DNA from: Actinacidiphila fildesensis
GTDB lineage: Bacteria; Actinomycetota; Actinomycetes; Streptomycetales; Streptomycetaceae
Reading direction: 5' to 3' (one strand)
Length of the DNA: 64,000 bases
NCBI RefSeq assembly: GCF_042652185.1
Contig: NZ_JBHSIX010000007.1
Below the pieces are notes generated by a model, which had not been told where the DNA came from, searched no databases, and saw only the letters and a program-made list of their open reading frames with translations. Of this stretch, positions 7,039 to 15,429 are shown piece after piece. Positions within the stretch are counted from its first letter, which is position 1, and the number at the start of each line of letters is the position of its first letter. Position numbers and translations under genes: made by a program.

Positions 7039-9201
7039 GTGGAGATTCCTGCCGAAGTGCGCGAACAGCACGCTCAGTTGGCCGAGCAGGTCGAGGAGCA
7101 CCGCTTCCGCTACTACGTCAACGACGCGCCGGTCGTCAGCGACGCCGAGTTCGACCGGCTGCTGCGGCAGCTGGAGGCGATCGAGGACGAGCACCCCGGC
7201 CTGCGCACTCCGGACTCGCCCACGCAGAAGGTCGCGGGGGCGTACCAGACGGATTTCACCTCGGTCGTGCACCGCGAGCGGCTGCTGTCGCTGGACAACG
7301 CGTTCGACGACGAGGAGCTGTCCGGCTGGGCGGACCGGGTCGCCGCCGAGCTCGAGGGCATCCCGTACCACTTCCTGTGCGAGTTGAAGGTGGACGGCCT
7401 CGCCGTCAACCTCACCTATGAGTACGGGCGGCTGACCCGCGCCGCGACCCGCGGCGACGGCCGCACCGGCGAGGACATCACGCCGAACGTCCGCACCATC
7501 TCCGACATCCCGGACCGGCTCTCCGGGAGCCGGATCCCGGAGCTCGTCGAGATCCGCGGCGAGGTGTACTTCCCCGGCGAGGAGTTCGAGGCGCTCAACG
7601 CCCGGCTGGTGGAGGCCGGCGACAAGCCGTTCGCCAATCCGCGCAACGCCGCGGCCGGCAGCCTGCGGCAGAAGGACCCGCGGGTCACGGCCTCCCGGCC
7701 GCTGCACATGGTGGTGCACGGCATCGGCGCCCGCGAGGGCTTCGACATCGACTGCCAGTCGCACGCCTACGAGCTGCTGCACGAATGGGGTCTGCCCACC
7801 GCGACGCACAACAAGGTCGTCGGCTCCCTCGACGAGGTGCGGGAGTTCATCGCCTACTTCGGCGAGCACCGGCACGACGCGGTGGAGCACGAGATCGACG
7901 GCGTCGTCGTCAAGGTGGACGAGATCCCGCTGCAGGGCCGGCTCGGGTCGACGTCCCGGGCGCCGCGCTGGGCGATCGCGTGGAAGTACGCGCCCGAGGA
8001 GGTCAACACCAAGCTCCTGGACATCCGGGTGGGCGTGGGCCGCACCGGCAGGGTCACTCCCTACGCGGTCGTCGAGCCGGTCACCGTCGCCGGCTCCGAG
8101 GTCGAGTTCGCGACCCTGCACAACCAGGAGGTCGTCAAGGCCAAGGGCGTCTTCATCGGCGACACCGTGGTGCTGCGCAAGGCCGGTGACGTCATCCCGG
8201 AGATCCTCGGCCCGGTGGTCGATCTGCGGGACGGCAGCGAGCGCGAGTTCGTGATGCCGGCCGAGTGCCCGGACTGCGGTACGGCGCTGCAGCCGATGAA
8301 GGAGGGGGACATCGATCTGCGGTGCCCCAACGCCCGGTACTGCCCGGCGCAGTTGCGCGAGCGGATCTTCTACCTGGTGGGCCGCAAGTGCCTCGACATC
8401 GAGAACTTCGGGTACGTGGCGTCCACCGCGCTCACCCAGCCGCTGGAGCCCTCCGAGCCGCCGCTCAAGGACGAGGGCGATCTGTTCGACATGAACATCG
8501 AGCAGTTGCTGCCGATCCGGTCGTACGTCCTCGACCAGGACACCGGGCTGCCCAAGCGGGACGCCAAGACCGGCGACGAGAAGATCGTCACCTTCTTCGC
8601 CAACCAGCAGGGCGAGCCGAAGAAGAACGCGCTGGCCATGCTGGAGAACATCGCCGCGGCCAAGGACCGGCCGCTGGCGCGGATCATCACCGGGCTGTCG
8701 ATCCGGCATGTCGGGCCCGTCGCCGCTGAGGCGCTGGCCAGGGAGTTCCGGGACCTCGACCGGATCAGGGACGCCGAGGAGGCCGAGCTGGCCGCGGTGG
8801 ACGGGGTCGGCGGGACCATCGCCGCCTCGGTCAAGCAGTGGTTCGCCGAGGACTGGCATCTGGAGATCATCGAGAAGTGGCGTGCCGCCGGGGTGAAGTT
8901 CACCGAGGAGGGCTCGGACGAGGGCCCGCGGCCGCTCGAAGGACTCACCGCCGTCGTGACCGGCACGCTCACCGGCCACACTCGGGACGGGGCGAAGGAG
9001 GCGCTGACCTCGCTCGGGGCGAAGGTCACCGGATCGGTCTCCAAGAAGACGGACTTCGTGGTGGTGGGGGACAACCCCGGCTCGAAGTACGACAAGGCCG
9101 TCCAGCTGAAGGTGCCCATCCTCGACGAGCCGGGCTTCGCGGTGCTGCTGTCCGAGGGTCCGGAAGCCGCCCGGGAGGCGGCGGTCAACCCGGCCGAATA
9201 A
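7039..9201 (+). CDS. ligA: NAD-dependent DNA ligase LigA
   Basis: A 720-residue ligase (numbered from GTG 7039) that seals nicks in replication and repair using NAD+. Features in order are the Ia domain (YYVNDAPVVSDAEFD near 25-39), the adenylation lysine K117 in CELKVDG, the OB fold, a four-cysteine zinc finger (CPDC...CPNARYC), helix-hairpin-helix repeats (VGPVAAEALA, VDGVGG) and a C-terminal BRCT domain (GLTAVVTGTLTGHTR...). A GTG at 7018 overlaps the upstream stop, but the AGGAAGGA site at 7021-7028 sits correctly only for 7039. Confidence 0.97.
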   Translation: MEIPAEVREQHAQLAEQVEEHRFRYYVNDAPVVSDAEFDRLLRQLEAIEDEHPGLRTPDSPTQKVAGAYQTDFTSVVHRERLLSLDNAFDDEELSGWADRVAAELEGIPYHFLCELKVDGLAVNLTYEYGRLTRAATRGDGRTGEDITPNVRTISDIPDRLSGSRIPELVEIRGEVYFPGEEFEALNARLVEAGDKPFANPRNAAAGSLRQKDPRVTASRPLHMVVHGIGAREGFDIDCQSHAYELLHEWGLPTATHNKVVGSLDEVREFIAYFGEHRHDAVEHEIDGVVVKVDEIPLQGRLGSTSRAPRWAIAWKYAPEEVNTKLLDIRVGVGRTGRVTPYAVVEPVTVAGSEVEFATLHNQEVVKAKGVFIGDTVVLRKAGDVIPEILGPVVDLRDGSEREFVMPAECPDCGTALQPMKEGDIDLRCPNARYCPAQLRERIFYLVGRKCLDIENFGYVASTALTQPLEPSEPPLKDEGDLFDMNIEQLLPIRSYVLDQDTGLPKRDAKTGDEKIVTFFANQQGEPKKNALAMLENIAAAKDRPLARIITGLSIRHVGPVAAEALAREFRDLDRIRDAEEAELAAVDGVGGTIAASVKQWFAEDWHLEIIEKWRAAGVKFTEEGSDEGPRPLEGLTAVVTGTLTGHTRDGAKEALTSLGAKVTGSVSKKTDFVVVGDNPGSKYDKAVQLKVPILDEPGFAVLLSEGPEAAREAAVNPAE

Positions 9202-9217
9202 CCCGGCGCCAATCACC

Positions 9218-9238
9218 CGTTCGGCCTATATCCGAACG
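9218..9238. promoter_or_regulatory. inverted repeat downstream of ligA
   Basis: CGTTCGG and CCGAACG are perfect 7-bp arms around the AT-rich spacer CCTATAT. It lies 17 bp after the ligA stop and 183 bp before the next start. It could be an operator or a weak terminator. No more can be said. Confidence 0.35.
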
Positions 9239-9420
9239 TTCCGGGTGCGGGGATCCCATTCGGGCAACCACGGTCGATCGGTGCCCGAGGCAGCCTTCTG
9301 CGGCCTACTGTTGAGAGGCGCGCCGGAAGGGCATGAACCTTCCAGCAGCCTTTGCGGGTATCCGCTGCGGGCACGGCGCGGTGGACCCGGGTGTCGCACC
9401 AGGCTGTGAGAGGGACAGGA

Positions 9421-11559
9421 ATGGAACCGACGGAGGGCGCCGGACCGGCGCAGCGGCTGCGTTGGCCGGCCGCGCCGGTACTGCCCCCGGCGGTTTTACG
9501 CATCGCGGTGGTGGCGGTCGCGGGACTCGCACTGGCGGCCGGCGTCCTGGGCGCCGTCCATGAGGGCCGGGCGCTCTTCCCCGGCGGCACCGTCGGCTGG
9601 GCGTTCGCCGTCCTGACCGGCATCATCGTCGGCCATCTGGTGGCGATGGGCCGCGACCGGTGGTGGGGCGGCACCGGCTCCGGCGCGGCCCTCACCCTGG
9701 CGATGCTGCTGCTCTACGGCTGGGTGCCGTCGGTGCTGGTCAGCCTGGCCGTCGTGGTGCTGGTCGGCGCCGCCCGCCGGCACCGCTGGCGGCAGGCGCT
9801 GCTGCACGGCGCCGTGGACATACTCGGCGTCGGCACGGCCTCGCTGACCCTGGCCTGCTTCGGTGTGCACCCCTCGGTGGCCACGCCCTGGCACCCCGAG
9901 GACTGGGGTCTGGCGGCCGGTCCGGCGATCGTCGTCACCGCTCTGGCCTACCTGACCGCCACGCGTGCGCTGCTCTGGTACGCGGTCGCCCCGCGCGGCG
10001 GCGGTCTGCCGACGGTGGCCCGCACCGCGCTGATGCGCCAGGGGATGGTGGGCGTCGCCCTGCTGGGGCTCTCCCCGCTGATCCTGGTCGTCGGCTGCGA
10101 CATGCCGGTCCTGCTGCCGCTGTTCGCCGTCCCGCTCATCGCCCTGGACTCGACGCTGTGGATCGCGCACGCCCGCGCCGAGGAGCAGCTGCGCGACCCG
10201 CTGACCGGGCTGCCCAACCGCCAGTGGCTGCTGGAACGCGCCTGGACCGCACTGGACGACGCGGAGCGCAACAGCGAACGCACCGCCCTGATCCTCATCG
10301 ACCTCGACAAGTTCCGGTCGGTCAACGACACCCTCGGGCACCTGGCCGGCGACCGGCTGCTGCTCCAGGTCGCCGACCGGCTGCGGCTCGCGCTGCCCCG
10401 CGGCGCCGAGGCGGCCCGGCTGGGCGGCGACGAGTTCGCCGTCCTGCTGCCCTGCTGCGACTCCCCGACCCGCGCCCAGCGCATCGCCCGCGCCCTGGTG
10501 GCGGCCCTCGGCTCACCGCTGAGTCTCGACGGGCTGACCCTGGTGCTGGAGGCCAGCGCCGGTGTGGCGGTCTTCCCCGACCACGCGGTGGACGCCGAAG
10601 GGCTGCTGCGGCGCGCGGACGTGGCGATGTACCAGGCCAAGCGCGACCGCAGCGGCGTCGAGGTCTACGAGGCGACCCGGGACGGCAACACCCCGGACCG
10701 GCTGGGCCTGTTGGGCGATCTGCGCCGGGCGCTGGACTCGGGCGACGTCGAACTGCACTACCAGCCGAAGGTCTGCTTCGACGGGAAGATCGCCGGCCTG
10801 GAGGCGCTGGTGCGCTGGGAGCACCCGCAGCGCGGCCGGGTCAATCCCGAGGAGTTCATCGCCATGGCGGAGACCTCCGGGCTGATGCCCCAGCTGACCG
10901 AGTACGTGCTGGAGACGGCGCTGGGCCAGGTCGCCCGCTGGCGCAAGATGGGCCTGGACGTACCGGTCGCGGTGAACGTCTCGCCGCGCGATGTGCACAG
11001 CCCCGGCTTCGCGGGCGCGGTCGCCGCGCGGCTCGCCCGGCACGGCGTCCCGCCCGGCTCACTGCAACTGGAGATAACCGAACACGTCCTGCTGGAGGAT
11101 CCGCAGCGGGCCGCCGACACCATGGCCGGGCTGACCGGGCACGGCGTGAAGATGTCGCTCGACGACTTCGGCACCGGCTACTCCTCCCTGGTCCACCTGC
11201 GCAAACTGCCGGTCAGCGAGCTGAAGATCGACCGCTCGTTCGTGGCCCGGCTGGTCCTCGACAACGAGGACGCCGAAATCGTCCGCTGCACCGTCGACCT
11301 CGCACACTCGCTCGGCCTGCTCGTCGTCGCCGAGGGCGTGGAGGACGACGAGACCTGGGAGCGGCTGCGGGACCTGGGCTGCGACGCCGTACAGGGCTGG
11401 CTGGTCGCCGCCGCGATGCCGCCCGACGAGGCGACCGCCTGGCTGCGCGCCCGCGGTGAGCACGGCTGGCGGCGCCCCAACGCGCTGGAGCGTGAGCCGG
11501 AGCCGGAGCACGCACCGGTGGCGGACGCGGACCAGCCGTCCGGGCAGGCCGTGCCGTAG
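9421..11559 (+). CDS. membrane GGDEF-EAL protein, RmdB-like c-di-GMP phosphodiesterase/cyclase
   Basis: A 712-residue protein with about six to seven membrane segments (roughly 22-245), a GGDEF domain with intact GGDEF at 335-339 and an EAL domain with intact EAL at 461-463, EITEHVL, DDFGTGYSSL and LKIDRSF. The metal- and substrate-binding residues of the EAL domain look complete, so hydrolysis of c-di-GMP is likely. Position between ligA and gatC matches S. coelicolor SCO5495 (RmdB), which I recall as a phosphodiesterase affecting colony development. ATG 9421 follows GAGAGGGACAGGA. Confidence 0.85.
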   Translation: MEPTEGAGPAQRLRWPAAPVLPPAVLRIAVVAVAGLALAAGVLGAVHEGRALFPGGTVGWAFAVLTGIIVGHLVAMGRDRWWGGTGSGAALTLAMLLLYGWVPSVLVSLAVVVLVGAARRHRWRQALLHGAVDILGVGTASLTLACFGVHPSVATPWHPEDWGLAAGPAIVVTALAYLTATRALLWYAVAPRGGGLPTVARTALMRQGMVGVALLGLSPLILVVGCDMPVLLPLFAVPLIALDSTLWIAHARAEEQLRDPLTGLPNRQWLLERAWTALDDAERNSERTALILIDLDKFRSVNDTLGHLAGDRLLLQVADRLRLALPRGAEAARLGGDEFAVLLPCCDSPTRAQRIARALVAALGSPLSLDGLTLVLEASAGVAVFPDHAVDAEGLLRRADVAMYQAKRDRSGVEVYEATRDGNTPDRLGLLGDLRRALDSGDVELHYQPKVCFDGKIAGLEALVRWEHPQRGRVNPEEFIAMAETSGLMPQLTEYVLETALGQVARWRKMGLDVPVAVNVSPRDVHSPGFAGAVAARLARHGVPPGSLQLEITEHVLLEDPQRAADTMAGLTGHGVKMSLDDFGTGYSSLVHLRKLPVSELKIDRSFVARLVLDNEDAEIVRCTVDLAHSLGLLVVAEGVEDDETWERLRDLGCDAVQGWLVAAAMPPDEATAWLRARGEHGWRRPNALEREPEPEHAPVADADQPSGQAVP

Positions 11560-11688
11560 TACGGGCCGGTTCCCGCCACGCTGTGGGCCGCACCGGCGGC
11601 CCGCGGCCTTAACCGTTTCGTCGCCAGGGGGTCCGCCCCCATAGGATTGGGCGCGAAACCATCGAACTCACCCCCAGAGGATCGCTGC

Positions 11689-11985
11689 ATGCCTGGCATC
11701 ACACGCGAGGAGGTCGCCCACCTCGGCCGGCTGTCGCGTCTTGAGCTGAAGGACGAAGAGCTCGACCACTTCGCCGAGCAGCTCGACGTGATCATCGGCG
11801 CGGTCGCCCGCGTATCCGAGGTGGCCGGCGAGGACGTACCCCCGACCTCCCACGCGCTGCCGCTGACCAATGTCATGCGCCCGGACGAGGTCCGGCCGTC
11901 GCTGACCGCGGCCGAGGCGCTCTCCGGCGCCCCGGCGCAGGAGCAGCAGCGCTTCAAGGTGCCGCAGATCCTGGGGGAGGACTAA
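11689..11985 (+). CDS. gatC: Asp/Glu-tRNA amidotransferase subunit GatC
   Basis: A 98-residue subunit that stabilises GatA and bridges it to GatB in the Glu-tRNA(Gln)/Asp-tRNA(Asn) amidotransferase. It begins with the typical ITREEVAHLGRLSRLEL and ends with KVPQILGED. Length is normal. ATG 11689 has an AGAGGA site. The gatA start lies 5 bp after its stop, so the two are co-translated. A TAGGAT hexamer at 11642-11647 could be the -10 of the operon. Confidence 0.96.
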   Translation: MPGITREEVAHLGRLSRLELKDEELDHFAEQLDVIIGAVARVSEVAGEDVPPTSHALPLTNVMRPDEVRPSLTAAEALSGAPAQEQQRFKVPQILGED

Positions 11986-11990
11986 TCACC

Positions 11991-13484
11991 ATGACTGACC
12001 TGACCAGGCTCACCGCGGCCGAGACCGCCGACGTCGTCGCCACCGGCAAGGCCTCCGCCGTCGAGGTCGCCCAGGCGCACCTCGACCGCATCGGCGCCGT
12101 CGACGAGAAGGTGCACGCCTTCCTGCACGTCGACACCGAGGGCGCGCTCGACGCCGCCCGCGCCGTCGACGAGCGGCGCGCCAAGGGCGAGAAGCTCGGC
12201 CCGCTGGCCGGCGTCCCGCTCGCGCTGAAGGACATCTTCACCACGAAGGGGATCCCGACCACCGTCGGCTCCAAGATCCTCGACGGCTGGATCCCGCCGT
12301 ACGACGCGACGGTGACCAAGCGCCTCAAGGACGCGGGCATCGTCATCCTCGGCAAGACCAACATGGATGAATTCGCCATGGGGTCCTCGACCGAGAACAG
12401 CGCCTACGGCCCGACCGGCAACCCGTGGGACCTCACCCGGATCCCCGGCGGCTCCGGCGGCGGCTCGTCCGCGGCGCTCGCCAGCTACCAGGCGCCGCTC
12501 GCGATCGGCACCGACACCGGTGGCTCGATCCGCCAGCCCGCGGCCGTCACCGGCACGGTCGGCGTCAAGCCGACCTACGGCGGCGTCTCCCGCTACGGCA
12601 TGGTCGCCTTCTCGTCCTCCCTCGACCAGGGCGGACCCTGCGCCCGTACGGTCCTGGACGCGGCGCTGCTGCACGAGGCGATCGCCGGCCATGACCCGCT
12701 GGACTCGACGTCCATCGACGCACCGGTCCCGGCCGTCGTCGAGGCGGCCCGCAACGGCAACGTCAAGGGCATGCGGATCGGCGTCGTCAAGGAGTTCGGC
12801 GGCGAGGGCTACCAGGCCGGCGTCATGCAGCGGTTCAACGAGTCCGTGGAGCTGCTGCGCGAGCTGGGCGCCGAGATCGTGGAGATCTCCTGCCCCTCGT
12901 TCAAGCTGGCGCTGCCCGCGTACTACCTGATCGCGCCGTCCGAGGCCTCGTCCAACCTGGCCCGCTTCGACGCCATGCGCTACGGCCTGCGGGTCGGCGA
13001 CGACGGCACGAAGTCCGCCGAGGAGGTCACCGCGCTCACCCGCGAGGCCGGCTTCGGCGACGAGGTCAAGCGCCGCATCATCCTCGGCACGTACGCGCTC
13101 AGCTCCGGCTACTACGACGCGTACTACGGCTCGGCGCAGAAGGTCCGCACGCTGATCTCGCGCGACTTCGAGGCCGCCTTCGGCACCGTGGACGTGCTGG
13201 TCTCGCCGACCACCCCGACCACCGCGTTCCCCATCGGCGAGCGCGTGGACGACCCCATGGCGATGTACCTCGCCGACCTGTGCACCATCCCGTCCAACCT
13301 GGCCGGCAACGCGGCGATGTCCGTGCCGTGCGGCCTGGCTCCCGAGGACGGGCTCCCGGTCGGGCTGCAGATCATCGCCCCGGCCATGGCCGACGACCGG
13401 CTCTACCGGGTCGGTGCCGCGGTCGAGGCCGCGTTCACCGGACGATGGGGTCACCCGCTGCTTGAGGAGGCACCCGCGCTGTGA
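11991..13484 (+). CDS. gatA: Asp/Glu-tRNA amidotransferase subunit GatA
   Basis: A 497-residue amidase-signature enzyme that frees ammonia from glutamine for transamidation of Glu-tRNA(Gln) and Asp-tRNA(Asn). The Ser-cisSer-Lys triad is visible: K80 in LALKDIFT, S155 in GGSGGGSS and S179 in TDTGGSIRQPA. It lies directly after gatC and overlaps the next small gene by 4 bp. Full length. Confidence 0.97.
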   Translation: MTDLTRLTAAETADVVATGKASAVEVAQAHLDRIGAVDEKVHAFLHVDTEGALDAARAVDERRAKGEKLGPLAGVPLALKDIFTTKGIPTTVGSKILDGWIPPYDATVTKRLKDAGIVILGKTNMDEFAMGSSTENSAYGPTGNPWDLTRIPGGSGGGSSAALASYQAPLAIGTDTGGSIRQPAAVTGTVGVKPTYGGVSRYGMVAFSSSLDQGGPCARTVLDAALLHEAIAGHDPLDSTSIDAPVPAVVEAARNGNVKGMRIGVVKEFGGEGYQAGVMQRFNESVELLRELGAEIVEISCPSFKLALPAYYLIAPSEASSNLARFDAMRYGLRVGDDGTKSAEEVTALTREAGFGDEVKRRIILGTYALSSGYYDAYYGSAQKVRTLISRDFEAAFGTVDVLVSPTTPTTAFPIGERVDDPMAMYLADLCTIPSNLAGNAAMSVPCGLAPEDGLPVGLQIIAPAMADDRLYRVGAAVEAAFTGRWGHPLLEEAPAL

Positions 13485-13720
13485 GCACCCTGAAGAAGGC
13501 CAAGGGCTTCAAGAAGAGCAAGCTCGGCCTGTACATCTCGATCGGCACCACGCTCTTCGGCGCCGTGAGCACCATCAAGCAGGCACGCAACGCTCAGGGC
13601 GAGCACGACCGGTTGATGCTGGCCGACGCCGTGATCAGCGCCGCCGCCATCGCCACCGGCCTGGCACTGCTCGTCCGCGAGCTGCGCAGCCTCGCCGACG
13701 ACGACGTCCTGGCGGACTGA
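13481..13720 (+). CDS. small conserved membrane-associated protein between gatA and gatB
   Basis: A 79-residue protein starting at GTG 13481, overlapping the gatA stop (GTGA). It has a basic N-terminus (KKAKGFKKSKLG), a hydrophobic stretch near 16-26 and a second at about 49-62 (ISAAAIATGLALLV), so it may be membrane-associated. No domain is recognised. Its tight coupling to gatA, and gatB starting 11 bp after it, make it a real part of the operon. Function unknown. Confidence 0.8.
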   Translation: MSTLKKAKGFKKSKLGLYISIGTTLFGAVSTIKQARNAQGEHDRLMLADAVISAAAIATGLALLVRELRSLADDDVLAD

Positions 13721-13731
13721 GAGGTAGTGGA

Positions 13732-15240
13732 ATGACCGTCATGGACCTGGAGTCCTACGAGGACGCCCTGTCGGTGTACGACCCGGTGATGGGCCTTGAG
13801 GTCCACGTCGAGCTCGGCACGAAGACCAAGATGTTCTGCGGCTGCTCGACCACCCTCGGCGCCGAGCCCAACTCCCAGACCTGCCCGACCTGTCTGGGCC
13901 TGCCCGGCTCGCTCCCGGTCGTGAACGCGATCGGCATCGAGTCGGCCATCAAGATCGGTCTCGCGCTGAACTGCGAGATCGCGACCTGGTGCCGTTTCGC
14001 GCGGAAGAACTACTTCTACCCGGACATGCCGAAGAACTTCCAGACCTCGCAGTACGACGAGCCGATCGCCTTCAACGGCTATCTGGACGTCGCACTGGAG
14101 GACGGCGAGATCTTCCGGGTCGAGATCGAGCGCGCCCACATGGAGGAGGACACCGGCAAGTCCCTCCACGTCGGCGGCGCGACGGGCCGTATCCACGGCG
14201 CCTCGCACTCGCTGCTCGACTACAACCGGGCCGGTATCCCGCTCATCGAGATCGTCACCAAGCCGATCGAGGGCGCGGGGGCACGGGCTCCCGAGGTCGC
14301 CAAGGCGTACGTCGCCGAGCTGCGCGAGCTCATCAAGGCGCTGGACGTCTCCGAGGCCCGGATGGAGCAGGGCCAGATGCGCTGCGACGTGAACCTGTCG
14401 CTGCGCCCGCACGGCCGTGAGAAGTTCGGCACCCGCTCGGAGACGAAGAACGTCAACTCGCTCCGTTCGGTCGAGCGCGCGGCGCGCTACGAGATCATGC
14501 GGCACGCGGCGGTGCTCAACTCCGGCGGCACGATCGTGCAGGAGACCCGGCACTTCCACGAGGAGGACGGCTCCACGACGGCCGGCCGCATCAAGGACAA
14601 CGCCGAGGACTACCGGTACTTCCCGGAGCCCGACCTCGTCCCGATCGCCCCGGCCCGTGACTGGGTCGAGGAGCTGCGCGCCGGACTTCCGGAGCTGCCG
14701 CGGGTGCGGCGGGACCGGCTGAAGACCGAGTGGGGCATCTCCGACCACGAGATGCAGTCGGCGCTCAACGCGGGCGCGATCGATCTGATCACCGCGACGA
14801 TCGACGCGGGCGCCCCGGCCGACCAGGCCCGTAAGTGGTGGATGGGCGAGCTGGCCCGTGCCTCGAACGAGACCGGCAAGGAGCTGGCCGATCTCGGTAT
14901 CTCGCCGGCGCAGGTCGCGCGCGTGACGGCGCTGGTCGCCGAGGGCTCGCTCAACGACAAGCTGGCCCGCCAGGTCATCGAGGGTGTCCTCGCCGGCGAG
15001 GGCGGTCCTGACGAGGTCGTGGAGAAGCGCGGTCTCAAGGTCGTCTCGGACGAGGGCGCGCTCGGCGCGGCCGTGGACGAGGCGATCGCGGCCAACGCCG
15101 CCGTCGCCGACAAGATCCGCGCCGGCAACCTCGCGGCCGCCGGCGCCCTGATCGGCGCGGTCATGAAGCTGACCCGCGGCCAGGCCGACGCCAAGCGCGT
15201 TCGGGAGCTCGTCCTGGAGAAGCTCGGGGTTCAGGGCTGA
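13732..15240 (+). CDS. gatB: Asp/Glu-tRNA amidotransferase subunit GatB
   Basis: A 502-residue subunit that binds the misacylated tRNA, phosphorylates the Glu/Asp side chain and completes transamidation. The family signature GLEVHVEL is near residue 19, followed by the cysteine pairs in FCGCSTT and CPTC that can hold zinc. The C-terminal tail domain (DKIRAGNLAAAGALIG) is present. ATG 13732 follows GAGAGGTAGTGG; ATG 13741 is an alternative. It closes the gatC-gatA-small gene-gatB operon and is followed by a good terminator. Confidence 0.97.
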   Translation: MTVMDLESYEDALSVYDPVMGLEVHVELGTKTKMFCGCSTTLGAEPNSQTCPTCLGLPGSLPVVNAIGIESAIKIGLALNCEIATWCRFARKNYFYPDMPKNFQTSQYDEPIAFNGYLDVALEDGEIFRVEIERAHMEEDTGKSLHVGGATGRIHGASHSLLDYNRAGIPLIEIVTKPIEGAGARAPEVAKAYVAELRELIKALDVSEARMEQGQMRCDVNLSLRPHGREKFGTRSETKNVNSLRSVERAARYEIMRHAAVLNSGGTIVQETRHFHEEDGSTTAGRIKDNAEDYRYFPEPDLVPIAPARDWVEELRAGLPELPRVRRDRLKTEWGISDHEMQSALNAGAIDLITATIDAGAPADQARKWWMGELARASNETGKELADLGISPAQVARVTALVAEGSLNDKLARQVIEGVLAGEGGPDEVVEKRGLKVVSDEGALGAAVDEAIAANAAVADKIRAGNLAAAGALIGAVMKLTRGQADAKRVRELVLEKLGVQG

Positions 15241-15271
15241 CCCGAGCAGTCGAAGACGCGTTCGAACGGTG

Positions 15272-15303
15272 AAAAGGCGGTCCCCGGTGGGGGCCGCCTT
15301 TTC
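15272..15303 (+). terminator. gatB operon terminator
   Basis: The left arm AAAAGGCGGTCCCC pairs with GGGGGCCGCCTTTT across a short loop with one wobble or mismatch. The right arm ends in a run of T. It begins 32 bp after the gatB stop. Confidence 0.85.
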
Positions 15304-15429
15304 CCTGTGAGGAAGCGCACGAAACCACCAAAGGATCATTTTTCGCTGCAAGAGTGACAGCCGCACCTGAAGTGTTCTTTGAGGGCTATTCCCTGAAAGA
15401 TCCACCCGAGATACCCAGGGAAGCAGGGA

